Assembly: GCA_035301985.1 (NCBI GenBank)
Contig: DATGTE010000020.1
Span: 62,001 to 126,000, forward strand
Source of the DNA: DASUXY01 sp035301985
GTDB taxonomy: Bacteria; Bacillota; Bacilli; Bacillales; Amphibacillaceae
Direction of reading: 5' to 3'
DNA: 64,000 nucleotides
A program made the translations under genes and the position numbers. How positions within the stretch are numbered: the first letter of the stretch is position 1; the number at the start of each line of letters is the position of its first letter. Under the pieces are notes generated by a model. It made no database searches. It was not told where the DNA came from and worked only from the letters and a program-made list of their open reading frames with translations. Shown here one piece after another: positions 35,588-44,387 of this stretch.

Positions 35588-36352
35588 TTAAGGGTTCATT
35601 TTACGTTTCATCTCATATAAAATTTTCTTTTCTAAGCGTGATACTTGTACTTGTGAAATACCAAGTCTTTCTGCAACTTCAGATTGCGTTTGGTCTTTGT
35701 AATACCGGAGATATAAAATCAAACGCTCACGTTCATGTAGACCGCGGATCGCTTCTTCCAACGTTAGCTTATCAAACCAGCTCGTATCATCATCCGCAAT
35801 TTGATCGAGTCGCGTAATGGGGTCCCCATCATTTTCAAAGACTGTTTCATGAATGGAGTGTGGTCTCTTTGCCGCTTCTTCAGCATGAACGATTTCTTCT
35901 GGTGTAAGATTTAAAGATTCTGCAAGCTCATGAATCGTGGGAGATCGTCCAAACTGTTTTGTTAATTCATCTTTTTGCTTACGAATTTTGTTACCCATTT
36001 CCTTTAAAGATCGGCTTACTTTTATACTTCCATCATCTCGAAGAAAGCGTTGAATCTCGCCAATAATCATGGGGACTGCATACGTCGAGAAGCGCACATC
36101 GTACGATAAATCAAATTTATCGATTGACTTGATGAGACCGATACTACCAATCTGGAATAAATCATCAGGATCATAACCTCTATTCATGAAGCGTTGGACG
36201 ACTGACCAAACAAGTCGTATATTTTTCTCGACTAAAATATCTCGTGCCTGTTTATCCCCATTTTGGCTTTTAACAATATAATCTTTGACTTGTTGATCCG
36301 TTAAGGTGCCTGTCTGCTTTTTACGATTATTTTTCTTAACATTTACATCCAT
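35588..36352 (-). CDS. sigF: Forespore RNA polymerase sigma factor SigF
   Basis: Sigma-F is the first compartment-specific sigma factor, active in the forespore. The 254-residue protein shows region 2 (DDLFQIGSIGLIKSIDKFD, FSTYAVPMIIGEIQRF), region 3, and region 4 with the helix-turn-helix QSEVAERLGISQVQVSRLE. The ATG at 36352 is six bases after AGGG and matches the family N-terminus; an ATG two codons upstream is an alternative. It follows spoIIAB by eight bases. Confidence 0.97.
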   Translation of the reverse strand: MDVNVKKNNRKKQTGTLTDQQVKDYIVKSQNGDKQARDILVEKNIRLVWSVVQRFMNRGYDPDDLFQIGSIGLIKSIDKFDLSYDVRFSTYAVPMIIGEIQRFLRDDGSIKVSRSLKEMGNKIRKQKDELTKQFGRSPTIHELAESLNLTPEEIVHAEEAAKRPHSIHETVFENDGDPITRLDQIADDDTSWFDKLTLEEAIRGLHERERLILYLRYYKDQTQSEVAERLGISQVQVSRLEKKILYEMKRKMNP

Positions 36353-36360
36353 GGGCATCC

Positions 36361-36801
36361 CTATTTTAAAACCGTTTTACTCGTCATTAATTGTTTTTTC
36401 ATGTGGACAGTCGTCCCTTTTTCCGGACTGGAATGCACCTCAACTGAATCCATAAAGTTTTCGATAATTGTAAAGCCCATTCCTGACCTCTCCAAATCGG
36501 GTTTAGATGTATATAAAGGTTCTCTTGCTTGATCGATGTTATCGATCCCAACTCCATGATCCGTAACCGTTAGTTCAACCTCTCTTTCGTCAATTACACA
36601 CGAAAGAGATATTTTATGGTTTGGCTCACTATTGTATCCATGAATGATGGCATTCGTAACTGCTTCTGATACGACAGTTTTAATCTCGGTCAACTCATCC
36701 ATCGTCGGATCTAACTGTGAGATAAATGCCGCAACTGTAACTCGTGCAAACGATTCATTTTGACTAACACTTGAAAACTCTACGCTCATTTCATTTCTCA
36801 T
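36361..36801 (-). CDS. spoIIAB: Anti-sigma F factor SpoIIAB
   Basis: SpoIIAB is a serine kinase of the GHKL fold that binds and inhibits sigma-F and phosphorylates SpoIIAA. The 146 residues show the N box (VSEAVTNAIIHGY, near 45), G1 (DHGVGI) and G2 (GMGFTIIENFMD). The start overlaps the spoIIAA stop by four bases (ATGA) and has GGGGGTGG upstream. Confidence 0.97.
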   Translation of the reverse strand: MRNEMSVEFSSVSQNESFARVTVAAFISQLDPTMDELTEIKTVVSEAVTNAIIHGYNSEPNHKISLSCVIDEREVELTVTDHGVGIDNIDQAREPLYTSKPDLERSGMGFTIIENFMDSVEVHSSPEKGTTVHMKKQLMTSKTVLK

Positions 36802-37151
36802 GAAGCCACCCCCAATGACTGTAGTGCAAACTTTTCGCTCTCTTCTGAACGAACAATTTTAAAAAGGCCCGACATATCAAACAACCGCTTAATAGATGGT
36901 GAGATGGAACAAACAACCATTTCACCACCGAGTTGTAACACTTCCTTATACCTGCCAAGAATAACCCCTAATCCCGAACTGTCCATGAAAGAGACGTTTT
37001 CAAAGTTCAGAACAACATGCTTTACTGGACTTTGATACATTTTATCTTTCCAATCACTCCGCAATGCTTCTGATTCATGGTGATCTAACTCCCCGTTCAG
37101 CCGAACAATTAAGACATCTTTTTTCCGGTCAAATGTATAACTTAAACCCAT
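36798..37151 (-). CDS. spoIIAA: Anti-anti-sigma factor SpoIIAA
   Basis: SpoIIAA is a STAS-domain protein that frees sigma-F by binding SpoIIAB when dephosphorylated. In the 117-residue sequence the phosphorylated serine is Ser58 in FMDSSGLGV, the same number as in B. subtilis. AAGGAGGA precedes the ATG at 37151. First gene of spoIIAA-spoIIAB-sigF. Confidence 0.97.
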   Translation of the reverse strand: MGLSYTFDRKKDVLIVRLNGELDHHESEALRSDWKDKMYQSPVKHVVLNFENVSFMDSSGLGVILGRYKEVLQLGGEMVVCSISPSIKRLFDMSGLFKIVRSEESEKFALQSLGVAS

Positions 37152-37184
37152 TTAATATCCTCCTTACACCCGTTTGTAAGTATA

Positions 37185-37223
37185 CTTTCTCGATTAAATG
37201 GGACAATTCCTTCTATTAGTCAA
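37185..37223 (-). promoter_or_regulatory. Sigma-H-like promoter and possible Spo0A box of the spoIIA operon
   Basis: On the minus strand AGAAGGAATTG strongly resembles the sigma-H -35 box (RNAGGAAWWW); 12 bases further, GAGAAAG is a weaker -10 (RNNGAAT). TTGACTAA just upstream differs from the 0A box TTGNCGAA at one position. The operon is sigma-H/Spo0A controlled in B. subtilis. Confidence 0.45.
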
Positions 37224-37256
37224 AAGAAGAAATGATTCGTCCTAATCAACAAGAAT

Positions 37257-38432
37257 TCAATACGATTTCGACAACTTTTGAAGCGAGCGTTTCCATAATT
37301 TAAAATAGGATGCGCGATCAATATCCTCCGTAACGATCAGTGGGGTTTTTGAGACAACTTCGTCTTTATTTTTTACTGTTAACACACCGACTTGTTCACC
37401 TTTATGCAAAGGAAGTTCAATATGGTCATGAAGTTTGACGTGCGTTGTTACATCATCGACAGTCGATTCACCCTTTTTAAACAATAGGCTGACGGGTTGA
37501 CGAGTCGTCACATCAATCTGCTGTTGATCAGCTTTAAACATGTTTAAATGCGTAATGGTATCGCCTTGCCCAAATAATTTATTCGTTTCAAAATGGTTAT
37601 AGGCATAATCCAACATATTTGCAATGTTGGCATTTCTCTCTTTAACCGTATCTGCTCCCATGACGACAGCGATCATACGCATATCATTTTTTTTAGCCGT
37701 TGCAGCTAAACAATATTTAGCTTCATTCGTATAGCCTGTTTTCAATCCATCAACGCCTGGATAAAATTTCACTAATTTATTTGTATTGACGAGCCAAAAT
37801 TCATTGTCTGTACCTTTGCGCAAATAATCTTCGTATATGGAAGTATAGTCGGTGATGGATTCGTATTTTAACAACTCGTTCGCGATGATTGCCATGTCAT
37901 ATGCTGTACTGTAATGATCGTCAGCTGGTAATCCTGATGAGTTTTGAAATTTTGTGTTTTTCAACTGTAACTCTTTTACTTTATCATTCATCATTTTTAC
38001 AAAAGCTTCTTCACTACCCGCGATTCGTTCAGCCAACGCTACACTCGCATCATTACCAGATGCAATCGCAATGCTTTTCAATAGATCGTCTACAGTCATT
38101 TCTTCACCTGTTTCTAGGAAAACTTGCGAGCCCCCCATGGAGGAAGCATTTTCACTGATGCGAACGAGTTCATTTTTCTTTAAATTCCCTTTATCCAACT
38201 CTTCCATAATCAACAATAAAGTCATAATTTTCGTCATACTTGCTGGTGGGAGTTTCTCATGAACATTTTTGTCAAATATTATTTTTCCCGTATCTTGTTC
38301 CATTAAAATGGCGGATTCGACATCAGAAACGATTTGTGTTGAATCACTAGATTCCTTCTTCTCTCCGTACACATGGGTGGTCGATAGCATCACTAAAAAC
38401 ATTATACTGATGGATAGCAAACATTTTTTCAT
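37257..38432 (-). CDS. dacF: D-alanyl-D-alanine carboxypeptidase DacF
   Basis: DacF is a forespore carboxypeptidase that adjusts cortex cross-linking together with DacB. The 391-residue precursor has a signal peptide (to about 24), catalytic motifs SMTK (near 62), SGN (near 120) and KTG (near 225), and a C-terminal beta domain (about 275-370), full family length. GGAGGT precedes the ATG at 38432. It lies upstream of spoIIAA, as in B. subtilis. Confidence 0.95.
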   Translation of the reverse strand: MKKCLLSISIMFLVMLSTTHVYGEKKESSDSTQIVSDVESAILMEQDTGKIIFDKNVHEKLPPASMTKIMTLLLIMEELDKGNLKKNELVRISENASSMGGSQVFLETGEEMTVDDLLKSIAIASGNDASVALAERIAGSEEAFVKMMNDKVKELQLKNTKFQNSSGLPADDHYSTAYDMAIIANELLKYESITDYTSIYEDYLRKGTDNEFWLVNTNKLVKFYPGVDGLKTGYTNEAKYCLAATAKKNDMRMIAVVMGADTVKERNANIANMLDYAYNHFETNKLFGQGDTITHLNMFKADQQQIDVTTRQPVSLLFKKGESTVDDVTTHVKLHDHIELPLHKGEQVGVLTVKNKDEVVSKTPLIVTEDIDRASYFKLWKRSLQKLSKSY

Positions 38433-38462
38433 AAACTTACCTCCAGCGATCAATATAATGTT

Positions 38463-38491
38463 ATGATTGCCATCATTTTACTTTTTTATAA
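38463..38491 (-). promoter_or_regulatory. Possible sigma-F promoter of dacF
   Basis: On the minus strand TTATA and GGCAATCAT are 15 bases apart, resembling the sigma-F pattern (GYATA, 15 bases, GGNNANAMT) with a few mismatches, 31 bases upstream of dacF. Confidence 0.35.
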
Positions 38492-38638
38492 CAAAGGGTT
38501 GGGAAAATATCATAAGCAAGCGCATATTGACATTCAGTCGCAACTTGAAGATTGTAACCTGCTTTTAATTGACCATTTTTCATTAATCATCTTTCATTCG
38601 CATAAAAGTCGCATCTAGGTATGTTTTGGAATAGCGAC

Positions 38639-38775
38639 GAGGAGCTACAGAAGCTTCAGTCCTGCCCGCGGAAAGCAACTGTCTTCCGTTCCAGTCGACA
38701 TAACTCAATAACACGAATGAAATTCCCTTTTATAAAAATTTAAAGGAGTCCAGTTTGATTATCAACTGAACTCCT
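38639..38775 (-). repeat. Dispersed 139-bp repeat, copy 2 (137 bp)
   Basis: This is the inverted copy of 6775-6913. Read on the minus strand it starts with the same hairpin (AGGAGTTCAGTT, 7-base loop, AAACTGGACTCCT), followed here by TTTAAATTTTT, and ends with the conserved GC-rich core. It lies 38 bases beyond the pdp stop, so its hairpin may also serve as the pdp terminator. The rest of the gap to dacF shows only the possible promoter. Confidence 0.85.
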
Positions 38776-38812
38776 TTTTCTAATTTTGTAGGGGTTTGTT
38801 CCATCCCCTTTA

Positions 38813-40126
38813 TTATTTCGATGGTGTTGTAATAATTTCATAAATAAGCGGAGGTGCTTGAACAGTTTTTTGAGAAACCTCAATACTGTCGTACAGTTTT
38901 TTTTGTATCGATGGAATATGTTGTTTGTTCGTATAGATTGTTAACAATGATTCTCCTTTCGATACTTCATCACCGACTTTTTTATGTAAAACGATGCCTA
39001 CGGATAAGTCTATCTCTGAATCTTTTGTAAGGCGTCCAGCTCCTAGCATTGCCGCAGCCTCTCCGATATGATCGGCTTCAATATGAGCAATTGTTCCTGA
39101 TTGTTTAGCAAGTAAGTCGATCTTGTAAGTGGCCTGAGGGAATAAATTTGGATGATCAATCACACGAGCATCTCCACCTTGTGCTTCGAGCATCTCTTTA
39201 AATTTCGCTAAAGCTCGTCCCGTTTGGAGGCTTTCTTGCAACTTTTCCTTTGCTTCGTCAATGCTTTCCGCCTGCTTCGCAAGTACAACCATTTGACTGC
39301 CTAATGCTAAACAAAGTTCGGTTAAATCCTCGGGTCCTTTATTTTGTAATGTAGCGATTGCTTCCTGTACTTCTAAGGAGTTACCGATTGCATTCCCTAA
39401 AGGCTGACTCATATCGGATATGACCGCCATCGTTTTTCGGTTTACCCGACTTCCGATATTGACCATGGCATGCGCTAATTGCTTAGCATCCTCTAAATCT
39501 TTCATAAACGCTCCATCCCCTGTTTTTACATCAAGGACGATTGCATCTGAACCCGCTGCTATTTTTTTACTCATAATCGAACTTGCGATAAGAGGGATGG
39601 AATTGACTGTTGCCGTTACGTCTCGAAGACTATAAATCTTTTTATCTGCAGGTGTTAAATTACCGGATTGCCCGATGACCGCTACTTTGTTTTGATTGAC
39701 GAGATCCATAAACTGTTCGTTCGTTATTTCGACATGAAAACCCGGTACCGATTCTAACTTATCAACCGTTCCACCCGTATGGCCGAGTCCCCGACCGCTC
39801 ATTTTGGCTACGGGAACACCAAGGGAAGCAACGAGCGGAGCTAACACGAGAGTAGTTGTGTCCCCTACTCCACCTGTAGAATGTTTGTCTACCTTAATTC
39901 CTGAAATAGCAGACAAGTCAATGATGTCACCTGATTCCACCATCTCCATTGTTAATAGAGAGCGTTCTTGTTCGGTCATATCTTGAAAATAAATGGCCAT
40001 TAATAATGCGCTAACTTGATAATCAGGAATCGTTCCAGATGTATATCCACGAATGAAAAATTGAATTTCTTCTCGAGATAATTCGTATCCATCACGCTTT
40101 TTTTTGATAATATCATACATCCTCAT
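38813..40126 (-). CDS. pdp: Pyrimidine-nucleoside phosphorylase
   Basis: Pdp splits uridine and thymidine into base and (deoxy)ribose-1-phosphate. The 437-residue protein shows the family block MSGRGLGHTGGTVDKLES (near 108), KHSTGGVGDTTTL (phosphate binding, near 80) and SLRDVTATVNSI, and a C-terminal barrel-hammerhead domain. The ATG at 40126 overlaps the punA end by 14 bases and has GAGGGTGA. Last gene of deoB-punA-pdp, a nucleoside salvage operon. Confidence 0.96.
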   Translation of the reverse strand: MRMYDIIKKKRDGYELSREEIQFFIRGYTSGTIPDYQVSALLMAIYFQDMTEQERSLLTMEMVESGDIIDLSAISGIKVDKHSTGGVGDTTTLVLAPLVASLGVPVAKMSGRGLGHTGGTVDKLESVPGFHVEITNEQFMDLVNQNKVAVIGQSGNLTPADKKIYSLRDVTATVNSIPLIASSIMSKKIAAGSDAIVLDVKTGDGAFMKDLEDAKQLAHAMVNIGSRVNRKTMAVISDMSQPLGNAIGNSLEVQEAIATLQNKGPEDLTELCLALGSQMVVLAKQAESIDEAKEKLQESLQTGRALAKFKEMLEAQGGDARVIDHPNLFPQATYKIDLLAKQSGTIAHIEADHIGEAAAMLGAGRLTKDSEIDLSVGIVLHKKVGDEVSKGESLLTIYTNKQHIPSIQKKLYDSIEVSQKTVQAPPLIYEIITTPSK

Positions 40127-40964
40127 GTGAATCACCCTCATTGGCATGTTTTGGCAGTTGTTGGGTTATTCTTTTAACCAATTTTAAAAAGTCTTGTCTC
40201 ACATTCGCTGTCGTTGCAATAACCTCTTCATGAGTAAGGGGTTGGTCCAAAATGCCTGCTGCCATGTTGGATATACACGAAATGCCTAATACACGCAAGC
40301 CTGCATGACGACTTACGATGACTTCTGGAACGGTTGACATCCCTACAGCATCTCCACCAATCACTCGGAGCATATTGATTTCTGCAGGTGTTTCATAAAC
40401 AGGACCTGTATTAGCGACATACACACCTTTTTTTACGTTCAAGTCAAGTTCTTTTGCACAACGGGTGGCTAGATGAATATATTCACGGTCATAAGCGTAG
40501 GACATGTCCGGAAATCGTTCGCCTAGATCAGGGTCATTCGGTCCTATTAAAGGATTTGTTCCCATGAGATTGATATGATCAGTGATGATCATTAGATCAC
40601 CAGGATTAAACTCCGTATGAATACCACCGGCAGCATTCGTAACAATCAATGTTTCAATACCTAACTCTTTCATGACTCGTATTGGAAATGTAACTTCGCT
40701 CATGCGATAACCCTCATAATAATGAAAACGTCCTTGCATCGCGATGACGTCTTTACCTTCTAGCTTTCCGATGACGAGCTGTCCTTTATGTCCTGTCACA
40801 GTCGAAGTTGGAAAGTGCGGAATATCTTCATACGGAATGGTAACGGCCTGCTCGATCTCCGCACCTAATACTCCTAATCCCGATCCTAAAATGAAGCCGA
40901 TTGTAGGCTGAATGGTTATCTTTTTCTCGATATATGTAGACGCTTCTTCGATGATGTTTTTCAT
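40113..40964 (-). CDS. punA: Purine-nucleoside phosphorylase
   Basis: This trimeric-type enzyme splits guanosine and inosine (PupG in B. subtilis). The 283-residue sequence has GSGLGVLG, GRFHYYEGY (near 79), VTNAAGGI (near 108) and the base-binding GMSTVPEVIVSRHAG block near 208. It overlaps deoB by four bases (ATGA) and pdp by 14. Confidence 0.95.
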   Translation of the reverse strand: MKNIIEEASTYIEKKITIQPTIGFILGSGLGVLGAEIEQAVTIPYEDIPHFPTSTVTGHKGQLVIGKLEGKDVIAMQGRFHYYEGYRMSEVTFPIRVMKELGIETLIVTNAAGGIHTEFNPGDLMIITDHINLMGTNPLIGPNDPDLGERFPDMSYAYDREYIHLATRCAKELDLNVKKGVYVANTGPVYETPAEINMLRVIGGDAVGMSTVPEVIVSRHAGLRVLGISCISNMAAGILDQPLTHEEVIATTANVRQDFLKLVKRITQQLPKHANEGDSHEDV

Positions 40965-42163
40965 TGTGTTTCGCCCTTTCCTGTGGATTGAATATCTTGT
41001 AAAAAGCTCATCCCAAACTCAGGCATTTGGATACGAAAGTTCTCTGCAATCGTTGCACCGATGTCGGCGAATGTTTTACGAATAGGTAATTGTTTTCCAC
41101 ACGTAATAGACGGATAATGAATCAATAAAGGAACGTACTCACGCGTATGATCTGTTCCATGATGTGTAGGATCGTTCCCGTGGTCGGCTGTAATGATTAA
41201 TAAATCGTCTTCTTTAAGTGCTTTTAAAACTTCAGGCAGTCTTTCATCATAGGCTTCCAAAGCTTTTCCATATCCTGCTGGATTCCGACGATGGCCATAT
41301 TTTGCATCAAAATCTACTAAGTTTACAAAGCTAATTCCAGTAAAATCTTGATCCATGGATTCAACCAGTTTTGTCATCCCATCATCATTATCAATGGTTC
41401 GTACCGCCTCGGTAATCCCTTCACCATCATAAATATCGGAAATTTTTCCTAAGGCAATGACATCGTAACCAGCATCTTTTAATTCATTCATCACGGTTCG
41501 TCCGAATGGTTTTAAGGCATAATCATGTCGATTGGCCGTACGCTCCAATGCACCGAGCTCGCCAACAAATGGCCGAGCAATGACTCGTCCAACCCTATAC
41601 TTTTCGTCTCGTGTGAGTTCTCTAGCAATTTCACATATGTAGTACAATTCGTCTAAAGGAACTACCTCTTCATGGGCCGCAATTTGTAAGACAGAATCTG
41701 CCGACGTGTACACAATAAGTGCACCTGTTTCCATATGTTCTTTCCCGAGTTCTTCGATAATGGCTGTCCCAGATGCAGGTTTATTACCAATTACTTTTCT
41801 ATTCGTTTTTTCTTCTAAAGCTTGGATTAACTCGGCTGGAAATCCATTTGGAAAGGTGCGAAAAGGTTGGTCAATATGGAGACCCATCATTTCCCAATGG
41901 CCCGTCATTGTATCTTTCCCGTGCGATGCTTCTTGCATTTTTGTATAGAAAGCAGCTGGTTTTTCGACTTCATTAATCCCTTGTATAGCATCGATATTCC
42001 CTAAACCAAGCTGCTCCATGTTCGGCATATGTAAACCACCTATATGCTCTGCAATATGACCAAGTGTATGTGCACCTTCGTCATTAAATTTTGCCGCATC
42101 GGGCGCTTCACCAATTCCTACCGAATCCAATACGATTAAAAAAATACGTTTAAATCTTTTCAT
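40961..42163 (-). CDS. deoB: Phosphopentomutase
   Basis: DeoB (Drm) interconverts (deoxy)ribose-1- and -5-phosphate, feeding nucleoside breakdown into the pentose pathway. The 400-residue alkaline phosphatase superfamily protein has the metal- and nucleophile-bearing blocks VLDSVGIGEAPDA (near 11), SHGKDTMTGHWE (near 84) and ADHGNDPTHHGTDHTREYVP (near 325). TAAGGAGGT precedes the ATG at 42163. First gene of the operon. Confidence 0.96.
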   Translation of the reverse strand: MKRFKRIFLIVLDSVGIGEAPDAAKFNDEGAHTLGHIAEHIGGLHMPNMEQLGLGNIDAIQGINEVEKPAAFYTKMQEASHGKDTMTGHWEMMGLHIDQPFRTFPNGFPAELIQALEEKTNRKVIGNKPASGTAIIEELGKEHMETGALIVYTSADSVLQIAAHEEVVPLDELYYICEIARELTRDEKYRVGRVIARPFVGELGALERTANRHDYALKPFGRTVMNELKDAGYDVIALGKISDIYDGEGITEAVRTIDNDDGMTKLVESMDQDFTGISFVNLVDFDAKYGHRRNPAGYGKALEAYDERLPEVLKALKEDDLLIITADHGNDPTHHGTDHTREYVPLLIHYPSITCGKQLPIRKTFADIGATIAENFRIQMPEFGMSFLQDIQSTGKGETQ

Positions 42164-42269
42164 TGCACGTTACCTCCTTATACGTCCATAAACGCGGTTT
42201 CTTAAATGATGTATAAATGATTTCGCACATTACAAATGTCTACATCGTTGTTCATCCTTATCAATCATG

Positions 42270-42303
42270 ATTGTAAAAGCAATCACTGATTTGCTTTTAC
42301 AAT
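42270..42303 (-). terminator. Long inverted repeat between xerD and deoB
   Basis: ATTGTAAAAGCAA and TTGCTTTTACAAT form a perfect 13-bp stem across an eight-base spacer. It lies 200 bases beyond the xerD stop and 107 bases upstream of deoB. There is no T-run after the stem, so it may be a terminator or an operator. The rest of the roughly 340-base gap (42164-42502) shows no gene. Confidence 0.4.
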
Positions 42304-42502
42304 GTCGCAGGTGTAGGATGTCTGACAACTAAAATCATAACATATCCGTCCGAGTTCGTCGTGTGTTTTTTCCAAAGTCTCACTGTTTTAAGAACTTCAT
42401 CCGTCAATTCATTTTGATTGTCCAATTATAACCGTCTATCCCATTGATCCTTGAAGTCATCTTTCATTGTTTTTATGTTGCACCATATCTAGCAATTGTC
42501 TA

Positions 42503-43396
42503 CTAAGCACGTGGATGGTAGGATTCATACATGTCTTTCAATCGCGTTCGTGTGACGTGTGTATATATTTGTGTCGTCGATATATCAGCATGTCCTAACA
42601 TTTCTTGCACAGCACGTAAGTCAGCACCATTTTCTAGTAAATGGGTAGCGAAAGAATGTCGCAACGTATGTGGAGTGATATTTTTCGTAATGTTAACTTC
42701 TCTTGCTGTCGACTTTAATATTTTCCAAAAGCCTTGGCGTGACAATGGTCTACCGTGTTGATTGAGGAATAAAACGCTTTCATCCTTTCGTCGCTTTGCT
42801 AAAATAGGTCGTGATTTTTGTAGATACATTTCCAAAGCGTCTTTAGCAACATGACCAAGCGGAACAATTCTTTCTTTAGATCCTTTTCCAAAACAACGAA
42901 CAAATCCCATCGTTAAATGAAGATCGCTTACTTTTAAAGATATGAGCTCGGTCACACGGAGACCTGTAGCATAAATCAATTCTAACATCGCTTTGTTACG
43001 CATACGTAAAGGGGTATTTGTTTGGATGTTCAGAAGTTTATCAATTTCTTTCATGGAAAGTACATCAGGTAATTTCCGTTCTTTTTTTGGTGTTTCAATA
43101 TGCAGACTCGCATCATGTTGAACAAATCCTTCACGAACTAAAAATTGATGGAACAGTCGGACCGATGATATTGTTCGAGCGAGCGTAGCAGCCGATTTTC
43201 CATCTTCTTTTAAACCATATAAAAATCCGATAATATCACTTCGATAAACGGCTTCCCAAGTCTTTTTTTCGGCGACCTTTTCAATGTATTGGCAGTAATT
43301 TGTTAAATCACGGTGATACGCTTTAAGTGTATTGTCCGATAAGCCGCGTTCAATTTGTAAATAATGAATAAAGTCTTTAAGCGCAACTTTCAGCAT
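42503..43396 (-). CDS. xerD: Site-specific tyrosine recombinase XerD
   Basis: XerD (RipX) resolves chromosome dimers at dif together with CodV/XerC. The 297-residue protein has the N-terminal core-binding SAM-like domain (about 5-90) and a catalytic domain with Arg in ATGLRVTELI, HxxR in HTLRHSFATHLLENGADLRA, His in LGHADIS and nucleophile Tyr in TQIYTHV. AGGGGAG is best spaced for the ATG at 43396, giving normal family length. Confidence 0.95.
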   Translation of the reverse strand: MLKVALKDFIHYLQIERGLSDNTLKAYHRDLTNYCQYIEKVAEKKTWEAVYRSDIIGFLYGLKEDGKSAATLARTISSVRLFHQFLVREGFVQHDASLHIETPKKERKLPDVLSMKEIDKLLNIQTNTPLRMRNKAMLELIYATGLRVTELISLKVSDLHLTMGFVRCFGKGSKERIVPLGHVAKDALEMYLQKSRPILAKRRKDESVLFLNQHGRPLSRQGFWKILKSTAREVNITKNITPHTLRHSFATHLLENGADLRAVQEMLGHADISTTQIYTHVTRTRLKDMYESYHPRA

Positions 43397-43401
43397 GTTC
43401 A

Positions 43402-43608
43402 TTACTCCCCTAACCAAAAAAATATATTTAACCGGTCGAGCAAGCTCTGTTCACTATTAAATACTTTGACGGAAGGTCCCTCTGGCGGATCATAGCGATG
43501 ATATTGTTCGTACTCCAAATGCATCATGCGTAAACCGAAATAAAAGATACATGTGCAGGCGACGAAGATCACAAAAACTTTTATCGCATCCCAAATCAAC
43601 CGATTCAT
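43402..43608 (-). CDS. yqzK: YqzK family (DUF4227) small membrane protein
   Basis: The 68-residue product has one membrane segment (about 8-28) and a polar tail with YHRYDPPEGPSVKVF. It lies between fur and xerD, as yqzK does in B. subtilis. Function is unknown. AAGGAG precedes the ATG at 43608; a longer frame upstream has no site. Confidence 0.85.
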   Translation of the reverse strand: MNRLIWDAIKVFVIFVACTCIFYFGLRMMHLEYEQYHRYDPPEGPSVKVFNSEQSLLDRLNIFFWLGE

Positions 43609-43742
43609 CGGACATATCTCCTTTTCATAAACTACTATTAATAACAGATATGCCAAAAATGAACGAGTTTATACATGTAACTATAAAACAATTGAAATAA
43701 TCATCGCATGCATAGGATTGTTTCGTTATTTTTTTGTAATAA

Positions 43743-43776
43743 ACAAATAATGCCTTTCTTCTTTGGAAAAAAGGCA
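43743..43776 (-). terminator. Terminator after fur
   Basis: TGCCTTT and AAAGGCA form a 7-bp stem across a 12-base loop, followed on the minus strand by TTATTTGTTTATT, 15 bases beyond the fur stop. Confidence 0.6.
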
Positions 43777-43790
43777 CTACTACAGTGTAT

Positions 43791-44246
43791 TTATGTTGAT
43801 TTAATCGTCGCTTGTTGACATTGTCTGCACAGGCCATGAAAAGTTAATCGGTGATCTTTTACAAGAAAGCCCCATTCGCTTTCAACGATTTTTTCAACCT
43901 CTCCTAATAGATCATCGACTATTTCTTCAACCGATCCACACTCTATACAAACGAGATGATGATGGAAATGCTCTGCCCCTTCTTTGCGCAAATCATATCG
44001 AGAAACACCATCTCCAAAATTGATTTTATCAACGACTTCTAATTCCAATAGTAATTCTAATGTTCGATATACCGTAGCTAGGCCAATTTCTGGTGCTTTA
44101 TCTTTGACGAGTAAATAAATCTCTTCTGCACTGAGATGATCCTCTTCGCGCTCAAGTAAAACTTTTACAGTTGCTTCCCTTTGCGGGGTTAGCTTGTAAC
44201 TCTGTGCATGAAGCAATTTTTTTATTCGATCAATCCGATGTTCCAT
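43791..44246 (-). CDS. fur: Ferric uptake regulator Fur
   Basis: Fur represses iron uptake genes with ferrous iron as corepressor. The 151-residue protein has an N-terminal winged helix (LTPQREATVKVLLE, GLATVYRTLELL) and a metal-binding C-terminal part with EHFHHHLVCIECG and CRQC, the CxxC pairs for structural zinc. Synteny with yqzK and xerD argues for Fur rather than PerR or Zur. A sigma-A promoter and a PerR-box-like site lie upstream. Confidence 0.93.
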   Translation of the reverse strand: MEHRIDRIKKLLHAQSYKLTPQREATVKVLLEREEDHLSAEEIYLLVKDKAPEIGLATVYRTLELLLELEVVDKINFGDGVSRYDLRKEGAEHFHHHLVCIECGSVEEIVDDLLGEVEKIVESEWGFLVKDHRLTFHGLCRQCQQATIKST

Positions 44247-44276
44247 GGCAGATTCCCTCCCTCATATCCCTTCTTT

Positions 44277-44306
44277 ATTATATGCACTCTTAAAACAACT
44301 TGTCAA
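44277..44306 (-). promoter_or_regulatory. Sigma-A promoter of fur
   Basis: On the minus strand perfect TTGACA and TATAAT boxes are 18 bases apart, 31 bases upstream of the fur start. Confidence 0.75.
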
Positions 44307-44323
44307 AACAAAACAGATACCAT

Positions 44324-44338
44324 GAATAATAATTATTA
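44324..44338 (-). promoter_or_regulatory. PerR/Fur-box-like operator upstream of fur
   Basis: GAATAATAATTATTA matches the PerR box TTATAATNATTATAA at 12 of 15 positions including the TAATNATTA core. It lies 18 bases upstream of the fur -35 box. fur is PerR-repressed in B. subtilis. Confidence 0.45.
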
Positions 44339-44387
44339 TATAATAACTAGTATACAATGTAAAATTTTCGACAAGTCCGTCATGCAT

